This document shows, piece after piece, positions 25,884-34,010 of a stretch of 64,000 nucleotides of DNA. The notes below the pieces were generated by a model. That model was not told the DNA's origin. It saw only the letters and a program-made list of their open reading frames with translations, and did not search any database. Source of the DNA: Variovorax sp. 770b2 (GTDB lineage: Bacteria > Pseudomonadota > Gammaproteobacteria > Burkholderiales > Burkholderiaceae_C). The stretch covers positions 124,001-188,000 of the forward strand of contig NZ_FOXJ01000002.1 of NCBI RefSeq assembly GCF_900115685.1, in the 5' to 3' direction. A program made the position numbers and the translations under genes. The stretch's first letter is position 1; every line of letters starts with the position of its first letter.

Positions 25884-26366
25884 ATGCGCAGGCTCGCCAC
25901 GCCCGAAGACCTCCACGCCGTCTTCACGCTCTACATGCACGAGAAGGTCGTGCCCTATCTCGGCTACGACCCGATGCCGCTCGAGGACTTTCGTCCCATC
26001 TACCAGGAGATGGTCGAGAGCGGACGCTTCTTCGTCTACGAACGGAACGGGCGGATCGCCGGTTTCTATCGCGCGACGCGCTACCCGGGTCGGGTGCAGC
26101 ATGTGGCCAGCCTCGGCACGCTGGCCGTCGATCCTGCGCTGCACGGCCAAGGCGTGGCGCTCGCGATGGTGAGCCAGGCGATCGACGAACTGAAGGCCGC
26201 CGGCGTCAACCGCATCGAACTCTGCGTCGAAAGCGACAACGCGCCGGGCCTGCGCTTCTACGAGAAGCTGGGCTTCCAGCGCGAGGGCACGCTGCGCAAG
26301 TTCTACAAACGAGCCGATGACGCAGAGGCCATCGACGACCACATGATGGCGCTGCTGCTCGATTGA
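25884..26366 (+). CDS. GNAT family N-acetyltransferase
   Basis: 160 residues. Motif A is LAVDPALHGQGVALAMVSQAIDEL near 76-99, and GLRFYEKLGFQREGTLRKFYKR near 122-143 is motif B. The MRRLATPEDLHAVFTLYMHEKVVPYLGYD start resembles acetyltransferases acting on amino groups of small molecules; substrate unknown. Ends 10 bp before the convergent copA stop. Confidence 0.85.
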   Translation: MRRLATPEDLHAVFTLYMHEKVVPYLGYDPMPLEDFRPIYQEMVESGRFFVYERNGRIAGFYRATRYPGRVQHVASLGTLAVDPALHGQGVALAMVSQAIDELKAAGVNRIELCVESDNAPGLRFYEKLGFQREGTLRKFYKRADDAEAIDDHMMALLLD

Positions 26367-26376
26367 ACACAGCCGA

Positions 26377-28620
26377 TCAAGGCTTCCAGCGGCGCAGCAG
26401 CAGCGCGTTCGCCATCACGCTCACGCTCGACAGCGCCATCGCCGCGCCAGCGACCACCGGGCTCAGCAAGCCGAAGGCTGCGAGCGGGATGCCGGCCACG
26501 TTGTAGGCGAAGGCCCAGAACAGGTTCTGCCGGATCTTCGCCACGGTGCGGGCAGAGAGCTCGAACGCCTGAGCCACCAGTGCGAGATCGCCGCGCATCA
26601 GCGTGATGCCGGCTGCTTCCATCGCCACGTCGGTACCGCCGCCCGAGGGTGCCATCGCGATGCCCACGTCGGCCGCGGCAAGCGCGGGCGCGTCGTTGGC
26701 GCCGTCGCCGACCATCGCCACCACATGGCCGTCGCGCCGCAGAGCGCTGACCTGCGCTGCCTTGTCGGCCGGCAGCACATCGGCGCGCACGTCCTCGATC
26801 GCGATGCCGAGCCGCGCCGCCATGGCCTGTGCCGCGCGCAGGTTGTCGCCCGAGATCATCACCACGCGCAGGCCCCTCGCACGCAACGTGCGAATGGCTT
26901 CGGCGGCCTGCGGCTTGGGCTCGTCGGCGAAGGCCAGCAGGGCCTGCACATGCGCGGCACCTGCTTCATCGAAACGCAACAGCGCCGACACCGTGGCGCC
27001 TTGCGCCTGCAGGTTTTCGATTTCGGCTTCCGCGGGCATCGCATCGAGCTCCCTGCACCAGCGCAGGCTTGCGATCGCCCAGGCGGCACCGTTCACTTCG
27101 CCGCGAACACCGCGGCCCGGCAGGGCCTGCATCGCGCCCAGAGGCGGCGCCTGCACGCCGCGTTGCGCAGCGGCCGCGAGCACCGCGCGTGCGAGCGGAT
27201 GTTCGCTGCCGCCTTGCAGGCTGGCGGCTGTTGCCAGCAGCTGGTCTTCCGTGGCCTCGATGCCTGCAACCGGCAGCAATGCAGTGAGCACCGGTCGGCC
27301 CAATGTCAGCGTGCCGGTCTTGTCGAACGCGACGGTATCGACGCGGTGCGCGATCTCCAGCGAGCGCGCATCCTTGATCAGGATGCCGTGCCGCGCGGCC
27401 ACGCCAGTTCCCGCCATCACAGCGACCGGCGTTGCAAGGCCCAGCGCACAGGGGCATGCAATCACCAGCACCGCGACCGCGTGGATCAGCGCGGTTTCGA
27501 TGCCCACGCCCGCAATCAGCCAACCCACCAATGTGACCAGCGCAATCACCAGCACCACGGGCACGAACACGGCAGCGACCTTGTCCACCAGCCGCTGGAT
27601 CGGCGCCTTGGCTGCCTGTGCGTCCTCGACCAGGCGGATGATGCGTGCCAGCACGCTCTCGGCACCGATCGCGCGCACCTCGATCACCATCCGGCCATAG
27701 CCGTTGACTGCGCCGCCCGTGAGCGCATCACCCGGTCCCTTGGCCACCGGCAGGGGTTCGCCCGTGAGCATCGATTCGTCGACTTCGGACTGCCCTTCGA
27801 CCACGCGCGCATCGGCCGGCACGCGCTCGCCGGGCCGCACGGCGAGGCGGTCTCCCACCATCACCTCGGCAAGCGGCACATCGCTCTCGCCACGCGCGCC
27901 GACCAGGTGCGCCACTTCGGGCCGCAGCTGTTGCAGCGCGCGGATCGCGGAAGTCGCCTGGCGCTTGGCGCGCGCCTCGAGCCACTTGCCGAGCAGAACC
28001 AGCGTGATCACCACGGCGGCGGCTTCGAAATAGAGGTGCGGCATTTCGCCATGGCCCGCATGTTCGCCAGTGGCCGCGCGCCACCACAGCCACAACGACA
28101 GCCCGAAGGCCGCGCTGGTGCCCAGCGCCACCAGCAGGTCCATGTTGCCGGTGCGGGCCTTGGCCGCATGCCAGCCGGCGCGGTAGAAACGCGCGCCCAG
28201 CCAGAACTGCACCGGCGCGGCGAGCAGCAGCTGCAGCCAGGGCGGCAGCATCCAGTCTTGTCCGAACGGATCGCCCAGCATCGGCGCCAGCAGCGGGATC
28301 GACAGCGCGAGGCCGATGGCCACCGGGCCGAAGCCGTGCCAGGGCGACAAGGCCGCCGCCTCGTCGGCCGCGCTGCTCGCCGCGCGCGGTTCGTAGCCTG
28401 CGGCCCGCACGGCGCGGCGCAGGCGCGCGTCCATGTCTTCGGCATCGGTGGTCACCACGCGGGCCGATTCGGTCGCGAGGTTCACGCTGACGTCCTGCAC
28501 GCCGGGCACGTTCTTCAAGGCGCGCTCCACGCGCATCACGCACGAAGCGCAGGTCATGCCGCCCACCGAGAGGTCCAGCGTGGCGGTGGCGGCCGAGGGA
28601 TGTTGCTGCAAGGTTTCCAT
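26377..28620 (-). CDS. copA: Copper-exporting P1B-type ATPase CopA
   Basis: 747 residues with one N-terminal HMA domain (GGMTCASC, Cys24/Cys27). Eight membrane helices are expected; the ion-path motif is Cys389-Pro-Cys391 in [13 protein letters not shown]. The phosphorylated Asp433 is in [18 protein letters not shown] is the P1B-specific HP motif, and [21 protein letters not shown] closes the P domain. It pumps Cu(I) out of the cytoplasm. Divergent from copZ-cueR. A MerR-type promoter with 19-bp spacing lies directly against the ATG (28628-28658), implying CueR control and little or no 5' leader. Confidence 0.93.
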   Translation of the reverse strand: METLQQHPSAATATLDLSVGGMTCASCVMRVERALKNVPGVQDVSVNLATESARVVTTDAEDMDARLRRAVRAAGYEPRAASSAADEAAALSPWHGFGPVAIGLALSIPLLAPMLGDPFGQDWMLPPWLQLLLAAPVQFWLGARFYRAGWHAAKARTGNMDLLVALGTSAAFGLSLWLWWRAATGEHAGHGEMPHLYFEAAAVVITLVLLGKWLEARAKRQATSAIRALQQLRPEVAHLVGARGESDVPLAEVMVGDRLAVRPGERVPADARVVEGQSEVDESMLTGEPLPVAKGPGDALTGGAVNGYGRMVIEVRAIGAESVLARIIRLVEDAQAAKAPIQRLVDKVAAVFVPVVLVIALVTLVGWLIAGVGIETALIHAVAVLVIACPCALGLATPVAVMAGTGVAARHGILIKDARSLEIAHRVDTVAFDKTGTLTLGRPVLTALLPVAGIEATEDQLLATAASLQGGSEHPLARAVLAAAAQRGVQAPPLGAMQALPGRGVRGEVNGAAWAIASLRWCRELDAMPAEAEIENLQAQGATVSALLRFDEAGAAHVQALLAFADEPKPQAAEAIRTLRARGLRVVMISGDNLRAAQAMAARLGIAIEDVRADVLPADKAAQVSALRRDGHVVAMVGDGANDAPALAAADVGIAMAPSGGGTDVAMEAAGITLMRGDLALVAQAFELSARTVAKIRQNLFWAFAYNVAGIPLAAFGLLSPVVAGAAMALSSVSVMANALLLRRWKP

Positions 28621-28627
28621 AGGCTGG

Positions 28628-28658
28628 AGACTAAAGCCTCACACCATGGCAAGGTCAA
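28628..28658 (-). promoter_or_regulatory. CueR-type promoter of copA (19-bp spacer)
   Basis: On the minus strand TTGACC (28658-28653) and TAGTCT (28633-28628) are separated by exactly 19 bp. The spacer contains CCTTGCCATGG...GTGAGGC, an imperfect dyad like known CueR operators. The expected start of transcription falls within a base or two of the copA ATG at 28620. Confidence 0.8.
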
Positions 28659-28760
28659 GGCCGTATCCGAAGTGCCCCTTCGCTGGACATTGACATCGTG
28701 AGAGGGTTCAGACTGGCGGCTCATTTTATTCATTCATCCACCAAACAAGGAGTCAGAACG

Positions 28761-28955
28761 ATGAGCCAGAAATTCCAGGTCTCGGGCATGAGTTGCGGCC
28801 ACTGCGTGAGCGCGGTGCAGAACGCGGTGCAGGCGGTCGATCCCGAAGCGCAGGTCACCGTGGACCTCGAGACGGGCCATGTCGACGTGCTGAGCGAGCA
28901 GCCGCGCAAGGACCTCGTGGCCGCGATCGAGAACGCGGGCTACGGCGTTCAATGA
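28761..28955 (+). CDS. copZ: Copper chaperone CopZ (heavy-metal-associated domain)
   Basis: 64 residues from the ATG at 28761, with AAGGAGTCAGAACG as ribosome site; a longer in-frame start at 28698 lacks one. Single ferredoxin-like HMA domain with the Cu(I) site MSCGHC near 10-15. It would carry Cu(I) in the cytoplasm to CopA or CueR. Overlaps cueR by ATGA. Confidence 0.89.
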   Translation: MSQKFQVSGMSCGHCVSAVQNAVQAVDPEAQVTVDLETGHVDVLSEQPRKDLVAAIENAGYGVQ

Positions 28956-29350
28956 CGGGCCAGGTCGCCATCGGCGAAGCCGCGCGCCTCTCTGGCGTGT
29001 CGGCACGCATGGTCCGGCACTACGAGGGGCTGGGCCTCTTGCCGGCCGTGGCGCGAACCGACAGCGGCTACCGGCAGTACGGCGAGGCCGACGTGCACAC
29101 GCTGCGCTTCATCAAGCGCTCGCGCGACCTGGGTTTCTCGATGGAAGAAATCGCCGAACTGGTGGGCCTCTGGCACAACCGCCGGCGCGCGAGTTCGAGC
29201 GTCAAGCGGATCGCACAGAAGCACCTGGGCGAACTGGAGCAGCGCATCGCGGACATGCAGTCGATGCGCAACACGCTCGCGCACCTGGTGCATTGCTGTC
29301 ACGGCGATGCGCGGCCCGACTGCCCGATCCTGGACGATCTAGCGAACTAG
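28952..29350 (+). CDS. cueR: Cu(I)-responsive MerR-family regulator CueR
   Basis: 132 residues. N-terminal MerR winged helix (AIGEAARLSGVSARMVRHYEGLGLL, then RTDSGYRQYGEADVHTLRFI), a long dimerisation helix (about 85-113) and the metal loop CCHGDARPDCPIL, whose two outer cysteines match the CueR Cu(I)/Ag(I) pair. It should activate copA from the 19-bp-spacer promoter. Co-transcribed with copZ. Confidence 0.91.
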   Translation: MTGQVAIGEAARLSGVSARMVRHYEGLGLLPAVARTDSGYRQYGEADVHTLRFIKRSRDLGFSMEEIAELVGLWHNRRRASSSVKRIAQKHLGELEQRIADMQSMRNTLAHLVHCCHGDARPDCPILDDLAN

Positions 29351-29355
29351 GTACT

Positions 29356-29454
29356 CCCCCAGGCTGCGCGCACTTCGTGTCGCTTCGCCTTCCCCCTCGC
29401 CGGGGGCGACACCGGTGGCCCGGCAAAGCCGGTTCCACGGTGTCTCTCGAAGGG
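29356..29454. repeat. Dispersed intergenic repeat, copy A
   Basis: About 99 bp between cueR and the convergent TerB-like gene. Its first 31 bp (starting CCCCCAGGCTGCGCGC) are identical to copy B at 45053, and both end in an ACGGTGTCTC/TCGGTGTTTC...CGAAGGG block. GCCGGG/CCCGGC and GGCAAAGCC-type hairpins are present. Confidence 0.85.
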
Positions 29455-30399
29455 TCAGGCGCCGCGCACGAGCGACAGCACATTGCCCGCATCCAGCGTG
29501 CGGGCCTTCTCCTGGATGGCCGGCAGATACTGCGTCTGCAGGCTCTGCCCTTCCTTCACCACGCCGGAGAACGCGTCCTTGAGCATCTGCGTCGAGAGCG
29601 TGCGGCCGCCGGCGTAGTAACGCTTGGCCACGTGGCCGAGCGCATAGGTCGAGGCGAAGCTCATGCCCGAGCTCACGGCCTGGTTGCCCAGGCCACGCAG
29701 CAAGCCGCCGCCGACCTTTCCGAGCAAACCACCCAGCAGCTTGCGCCCAGCCTGCTCCAGGTATTGCGAGGTCAAGCCCACGCCGACCGTGGCCAGGAAA
29801 TCCTTGATGTGGCCGCTGTCGAGTTGATAGCCGTGCGCCTGGCCGATGCGATAGACCAGTTTCATCTGCAGCGGAATGATCGCCATGGTCGAGAGCGTCT
29901 CGGGCAGCAGTTCGAGCGCGCCGTTGAGGATGGCCGCGTTGAGGATCGACTTGTCGAGCTCGGCGCTGTCGGGCGTGTGGGGAGCGGCAACCGTGTTGAC
30001 GGCAGTTCCTGCCGCCGCGGCCACGGGCACTGCGGCAATCTCTTCGGCCTGCTGCGAGAACCGCGCCGCCGAGGCATCCAGGCCGAGCGAGGTGCGCACG
30101 TCCGCGAGGAACATGCGCTCCGCTTCCGATTGCGCGCCGTCGGCATCGCACACGCACACCGCCATTTCATAGGCGAGCTGCCTGGATTCGTTGCTGGCCA
30201 GTTCGCCGGCCACCGAGGCGAGCGACACGCGCTTCATCAGCACGTCCTGGTAGAGCGTCGGCAGGTTCAACCCGTCGGCTTGCGACAGGCCCTCCGCAAT
30301 GCGCTTGATCTCGGCGCGTTCGCGCTCGTGTTTCTCGCCGTCGACAAAGGCAGCCAGCAGGCTCAGGGTCACGATGGCCTTGGTTTCTGAGGGTGTCAT
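29455..30399 (-). CDS. TerB-like / DUF697 protein of unknown function
   Basis: 314 residues from the ATG at 30399. Residues 1-120 are an acidic helical TerB-type domain (KAIVTLSLLAAFVDGEKHERERAEI, AVCVCDADGAQSEAERMFLADVR). Residues about 155-290 resemble DUF697/YcjF (AILNGALELLPETLSTMAII, QMKLVYRIGQAHGYQLD, FLATVGVGLTSQYLEQAGRKLL) with hydrophobic stretches that could sit at the membrane. The role is unknown; TerB domains occur in tellurite and phage-defence contexts, but no ter genes are near. The candidate origin lies directly upstream. Confidence 0.76.
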   Translation of the reverse strand: MTPSETKAIVTLSLLAAFVDGEKHERERAEIKRIAEGLSQADGLNLPTLYQDVLMKRVSLASVAGELASNESRQLAYEMAVCVCDADGAQSEAERMFLADVRTSLGLDASAARFSQQAEEIAAVPVAAAAGTAVNTVAAPHTPDSAELDKSILNAAILNGALELLPETLSTMAIIPLQMKLVYRIGQAHGYQLDSGHIKDFLATVGVGLTSQYLEQAGRKLLGGLLGKVGGGLLRGLGNQAVSSGMSFASTYALGHVAKRYYAGGRTLSTQMLKDAFSGVVKEGQSLQTQYLPAIQEKARTLDAGNVLSLVRGA

Positions 30400-30968
30400 G
30401 TTCGAAATTTTTCGCAATGTGAAGGACGGCGTTGGGTTGCCGACGGGCTCGAAGGTTCCTTCTCGCGTTGTCCCCGCAAAACTTGGGCAACTCTGTGGAT
30501 AACGTCGGCACTTCTGTGTAGGGGTGCGGCAAGTGTTTGATTTCAAAAGGAAATCTACATATTGCCCAAATAAGAGGCAATGAATTTCTCGCGCCCAAAA
30601 CCGTCTTTCGCAGATTTGTCAGGGACTGTCAAAGGACAACTCTGGGGAGAGTTTTGGCACAAGCCATGGGTTATCCACAGGGCGGGCGGGTTGCCCGATG
30701 TTGTCCCTTTTGCGGGTACATCCCGGAAGCACGGCTGCGCACAGTGACGCAGCTGTGACAAGTCCTTGTCACATAACGAAAAAAGTGCCCTGTCCACAGA
30801 AGAGGGCTTCCCTTATCTACTACTACTAATTTGAATAAGAAGAATAAGAAATAGAAGACACAAAGAGCGCCGCGCCAAAAAAAAGGCCGCGAAAGGCCGC
30901 GCCGGTCCCCGGCGCCTCGGACGAAAAACCGGCATCGCCGCCTTCCTTCCCCTCGCTAACATCCGCGC
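30400..30968. other. Non-coding block with DnaA boxes and DnaA-trio: candidate replication origin
   Basis: 569 bp without a convincing gene. It holds two exact DnaA boxes (TTATCCACA at 30671-30679 on plus; its complement TGTGGATAA at 30494-30502) and a weaker CTGTCCACA at 30790-30798. Eighteen bases beyond the last box is a DnaA-trio tract, CTACTACTACTAAT (30817-30830), running into an AT-rich stretch to about 30867. This box, GC-rich spacer, trio, AT-rich order matches the bacterial basal unwinding system. Candidate origin by inference; dnaA is not in the window. Confidence 0.65.
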
Positions 30969-31760
30969 ATGAGTTTCAAACCCCGGATCCTGATCGCCGA
31001 AGACGAATCGGGCATCGCCGACACGCTGCAATACGTCCTGAAGAGCGACGGCTTCACGCCGGTCTGGTGCGCCACCGCCGAAGAAGCGATCGCGCAGTTC
31101 GCGCAGGAGCCGCCGGCGCTGGCCATCCTGGACATCGGGCTGCCCGACCTCAACGGCTTCGAGCTCTTCAAGCGCCTGAGGGCCCTGAACCAGTCGCAGG
31201 GCGGGCCCGAGATACCGATGCTGTTTCTCACGGCACGCAGCGACGAAATCGACCGCGTGGTGGGGCTGGAACTGGGCGCCGACGACTACATCGCCAAGCC
31301 GTTTTCCCCGCGCGAACTGGTCGCCCGGGTCCGCACGATCCTGCGGCGCAGCACGCGCAACAGCCCCGCAGGCCCCGGAACGACCGCAGCGCCCGGAACC
31401 GGGGTATCCCCTCAAAATCCGCCCGCGGCGCCTCCAGCGGCGCCACAGACCCCTCCAATGCCCTTCGCGGTCGACAACGAGCGGATGCAGATCCGGTACT
31501 ACGGCCGGCTCCTGGAACTCTCGCGCTACGAATACGGGCTCCTGCGGCTGCTCGTGCAGCGGCCGGGGCGTGTCTTCACGCGCGACGAATTGCTGGAACA
31601 CGTCTGGGACGACGCGAGCGACAGCTTCGACCGCACGGTCGATGCGCACATCAAGACGCTGCGCGCCAAGCTCAAGACGGTGGCACCCGACGTCGAGCCG
31701 ATCCGCACGCTGCGCGGCACGGGCTACGCGCTGAACGAAGAACTTCCATCCAAGGCATGA
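30969..31760 (+). CDS. creB: Response regulator CreB-like (OmpR family)
   Basis: 263 residues. The receiver (about 5-125) has EDESG and the phospho-Asp55 in LAILDIGLPDLNG; Lys in DDYIAKPFSPREL near 108. A Pro/Ala-rich linker of about 45 residues (about 130-170) is unusually long for this family. The winged helix (about 175-258) has ELSRYEYGLLRLLVQRPGRV and TLRGTGYALNE. CreB activates genes carrying TTCAC-N6-TTCAC tags; creC follows, and creD with such tags is at 37.7-39.2 kb, which supports the name. Separated from creC by a 124-bp repeat-containing gap. Confidence 0.85.
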   Translation: MSFKPRILIAEDESGIADTLQYVLKSDGFTPVWCATAEEAIAQFAQEPPALAILDIGLPDLNGFELFKRLRALNQSQGGPEIPMLFLTARSDEIDRVVGLELGADDYIAKPFSPRELVARVRTILRRSTRNSPAGPGTTAAPGTGVSPQNPPAAPPAAPQTPPMPFAVDNERMQIRYYGRLLELSRYEYGLLRLLVQRPGRVFTRDELLEHVWDDASDSFDRTVDAHIKTLRAKLKTVAPDVEPIRTLRGTGYALNEELPSKA

Positions 31761-31778
31761 CACCGGCCCCGGCCTGCC

Positions 31779-31875
31779 TTTTCGCGCAATACCGCGGAGC
31801 CGGCTTTGCCGGACCGCTGGTATTGCCCCCGGCGAGGGGGTTGGCGGCCACGCGAAATGGGCAAGCCTGCGGGAG
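31779..31875. repeat. Dispersed intergenic repeat, copy C (inverted, diverged)
   Basis: Between creB and creC. In reverse orientation it follows the same layout as copies A and B: CGCGGAGCCGGCTTTGCCGG matches their CGAGGAACCGGCTTCGCCGG complement, then GGTATTGCCCCCGG matches GGTGTTGCCCCCGG. The remaining third is diverged. Confidence 0.7.
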
Positions 31876-31884
31876 CGCCAAGCC

Positions 31885-33324
31885 TTGAGCCGGCGCACGC
31901 GGATCTTCATCGGCATCCTGCTGATCTACACGGCGGGCATCGCCTTCCTGCTCTACCGCGTGGTGTCGGACATCGATCCGCGCTACCGCGAATCGGCCGA
32001 GGAATCGCTGGTCGAGACCTCCCAGCTCATGGCCAGCCTGGTCGAGCAGGACGTGATTGCGGGCGCGATCAACACCGCGCGGCTCGAGCCGCTGTTCCGC
32101 ACGGTCTATGCGCGCGAGTTCTCTGCGCAGATCTACAACCTGCACAAGAACCGCGTCGAGCTGCGCGTCTACGTGACCGACCGCAGCGGCCGGATCATGT
32201 TCGATTCGCTCGGCAGGCACCTGGGCGCCGACTACTCGCAGTGGAGCGACGTGAGCCGCACGCTCGCAGGTCTTTACGGCGCACGCACGTCGCGCGATGT
32301 CGATGGCGATCCGCGCACCTCGGTGATGTACGTGGGCGCGCCGATCCGCTGGAACAACGAGATCGTCGGCATGGTCAGCGTCGGCAAGCCGGTGCAGAGC
32401 TTCGGCCAGTTCGTGGAAGACGCGCGGGCCCGCACGCTGTGGGTCGGCGTGGGCTCAGGCCTGGCGTTGTTGTTGCTCGCGCTGATCGTCTCGGTCTGGC
32501 TGGTTCGGCCGTTCGGGCTGATTTCCGATTACTGGACCTGGGTGCGCGCACAGCGAAGCCTGAGCTTCTCGCGCATGGCGCGGCGCGCGGTCGATGCGGT
32601 GCGCACGGGTTTCAGCGAAATGCGCGATGCGTTGACGGGCCGAAATTACGTGGCCGACTACGTGCAGACCTTCACGCACGAAGTGAAGAGCCCGCTCTCG
32701 GCAATTCGCGGCGCGGCCGAGCTGCTGCAGGAGCCGTCGATGCCGCACGCGGAGCGCGAGCGGTTCCTGAAGAACATCGAACGCGAGACGCAGCGCATCC
32801 AGGAAATCGTCGACCGCATGATGGAGCTCACTGCGCTCGAAACGCGGCGCGCGCTGGAGCGCACCGAGCCGGTGCCGCTGGCTTCGCTGATCGACGACAT
32901 CGCCATCAGCGCGCAGCCCGCGGCGGCCAAGCGGAACATCCGCCTCCTGGTGAACATCCGGGCCGAAGCCAGCACCGAGGGCGATCCGTTCCTGCTGCGC
33001 CGCGCGATCAGCAACCTGCTGGACAACGCGATCGACTTCTCACCGCCCGACAGCGAAGTGCTGCTGACGCTGGAGACCACAGCGAAGCTCGCCCGCGTGA
33101 GCGTGCGCGACCACGGACCCGGCATCCCGGCGTACGCGCAGGAGAAGGTCTTCCAGAAGTTCTATTCGCTCGCGCGGCCGCACAACCAGAAGAAAAGCAC
33201 GGGGCTGGGGTTGGCGTTCGTGAAGGAGATTGCGGCGCTGCACCGCGGGCGCATCGAGCTGGGCAATGCGGCGCGCGGCGGCGCGGTGGCGACGCTCACG
33301 CTGCCGCTGCTGTCACATCACTGA
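31885..33324 (+). CDS. creC: Sensor histidine kinase CreC-like
   Basis: 479 residues, TTG start at 31885 (MSRRTRIFIGILLIYTAG). TM1 about 8-28, periplasmic domain about 30-188 (CreC-type, with VYVTDRSGRIMFDS), TM2 about 190-212, HAMP-like linker. Phosphoacceptor His in YVQTFTHEVKSPLSAIRGAAELL near 263-285; NLLDNAIDFSPPD, VRDHGPGIP and STGLGLAFVKEI form the ATPase. CreC responds to carbon status and, in relatives such as BlrB, to beta-lactam or wall stress. Its stop overlaps the convergent 33318 gene by 7 nt. Confidence 0.86.
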   Translation: MSRRTRIFIGILLIYTAGIAFLLYRVVSDIDPRYRESAEESLVETSQLMASLVEQDVIAGAINTARLEPLFRTVYAREFSAQIYNLHKNRVELRVYVTDRSGRIMFDSLGRHLGADYSQWSDVSRTLAGLYGARTSRDVDGDPRTSVMYVGAPIRWNNEIVGMVSVGKPVQSFGQFVEDARARTLWVGVGSGLALLLLALIVSVWLVRPFGLISDYWTWVRAQRSLSFSRMARRAVDAVRTGFSEMRDALTGRNYVADYVQTFTHEVKSPLSAIRGAAELLQEPSMPHAERERFLKNIERETQRIQEIVDRMMELTALETRRALERTEPVPLASLIDDIAISAQPAAAKRNIRLLVNIRAEASTEGDPFLLRRAISNLLDNAIDFSPPDSEVLLTLETTAKLARVSVRDHGPGIPAYAQEKVFQKFYSLARPHNQKKSTGLGLAFVKEIAALHRGRIELGNAARGGAVATLTLPLLSHH

Positions 33325-33923
33325 CCTGTGAGGGTGCCGTAGGCGCGGCGCGTCTCGGGGCTCACCGCATCGAGCAATTGCTCGTACGAGGTCTGGTGCC
33401 GCGCCAGCATGCGCGCCGACGCCACCGTCTTCGATTTGCAGAACCAGTGGCAGGTGTGCTGCATCAGGAACAGCTCGGCCGACATGGTGAAGGCCTTGGA
33501 CTTGGCCGGCCGGCCCGATGCGTTCTTCATTACGCCGGCAATGCCGCGCGCGTGGATGTTCAACGCCTCGCGCAGATCGAAAGTCGCGGACGCAAAGAGC
33601 TTGTGCGCGTAGGGAATGGCAATGGGCAGCTTGCTCACGCGTGTCTCCGCCTCGGGAAGGCGTGCGAACTCGGCCGCGAAACTGTCGAACTGCGCCGAGA
33701 GCGTTTCCTCGGTGGTATCGAGCAGGCTCCAGATCTGCTGGCGGCGTTCGGGGTCGTCTTCGCCCAGGCAGCGCAGGTAGCCCTGGGTCAGGCTCTCCAT
33801 CAGCTTCTCGATCTGGTATTTGCCCAGATGACTTCCCAGCAGCGCAATGCGCTGGCGCTGGTCTCTGGACTTGAGGATGTAGGCGCCGACAAGGAGCAGC
33901 GCCACCAGCGTAAGAATTTCCAT
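33318..33923 (-). CDS. Conserved hypothetical protein with N-terminal membrane anchor
   Basis: 201 residues. One N-terminal hydrophobic helix (MEILTLVALLLVGAYIL) followed by a soluble, mostly helical region. Noticeable segments are YLRCLGEDDPERRQQIW near 53-69, ALNIHARGIAGVMKNASG near 123-140 and LMQHTCHWFCKSKT near 155-168, the last with two Cys and two His that could bind metal. I do not recognise a named family. Between creC (convergent, overlapping) and PBP1A (same strand, separated by a terminator hairpin). Confidence 0.62.
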   Translation of the reverse strand: MEILTLVALLLVGAYILKSRDQRQRIALLGSHLGKYQIEKLMESLTQGYLRCLGEDDPERRQQIWSLLDTTEETLSAQFDSFAAEFARLPEAETRVSKLPIAIPYAHKLFASATFDLREALNIHARGIAGVMKNASGRPAKSKAFTMSAELFLMQHTCHWFCKSKTVASARMLARHQTSYEQLLDAVSPETRRAYGTLTGQ

Positions 33924-33942
33924 GAATGCGTTCGGCCAAAGG

Positions 33943-33993
33943 AAAAAAAGGGGACGGCACCGAGTGTAGAGACCCGGTGACTCCCCTTTTTTT
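33943..33993. terminator. Intrinsic terminator downstream of PBP1A
   Basis: AAAAAAAGGGGA (33943-33954) pairs perfectly with TCCCCTTTTTTT (33982-33993), with an inner CACCG/CGGTG stem (33959-33963/33975-33979). On the minus strand it ends the PBP1A transcript 18 bp after its stop. Confidence 0.85.
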
Positions 33994-34010
33994 GCTGGCC
34001 GCTATTGACG

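Noticed and set aside
28686..28760. Sigma70 promoter TTGACA near 28690 for copZ-cueR
   Set aside because: No acceptable -10 at 16-18 bp spacing.
30537..30797. Short frames of 73 and 80 codons on both strands in the origin-like block
   Set aside because: No ribosome site, no motifs, and they cross DnaA boxes; composition is non-coding.
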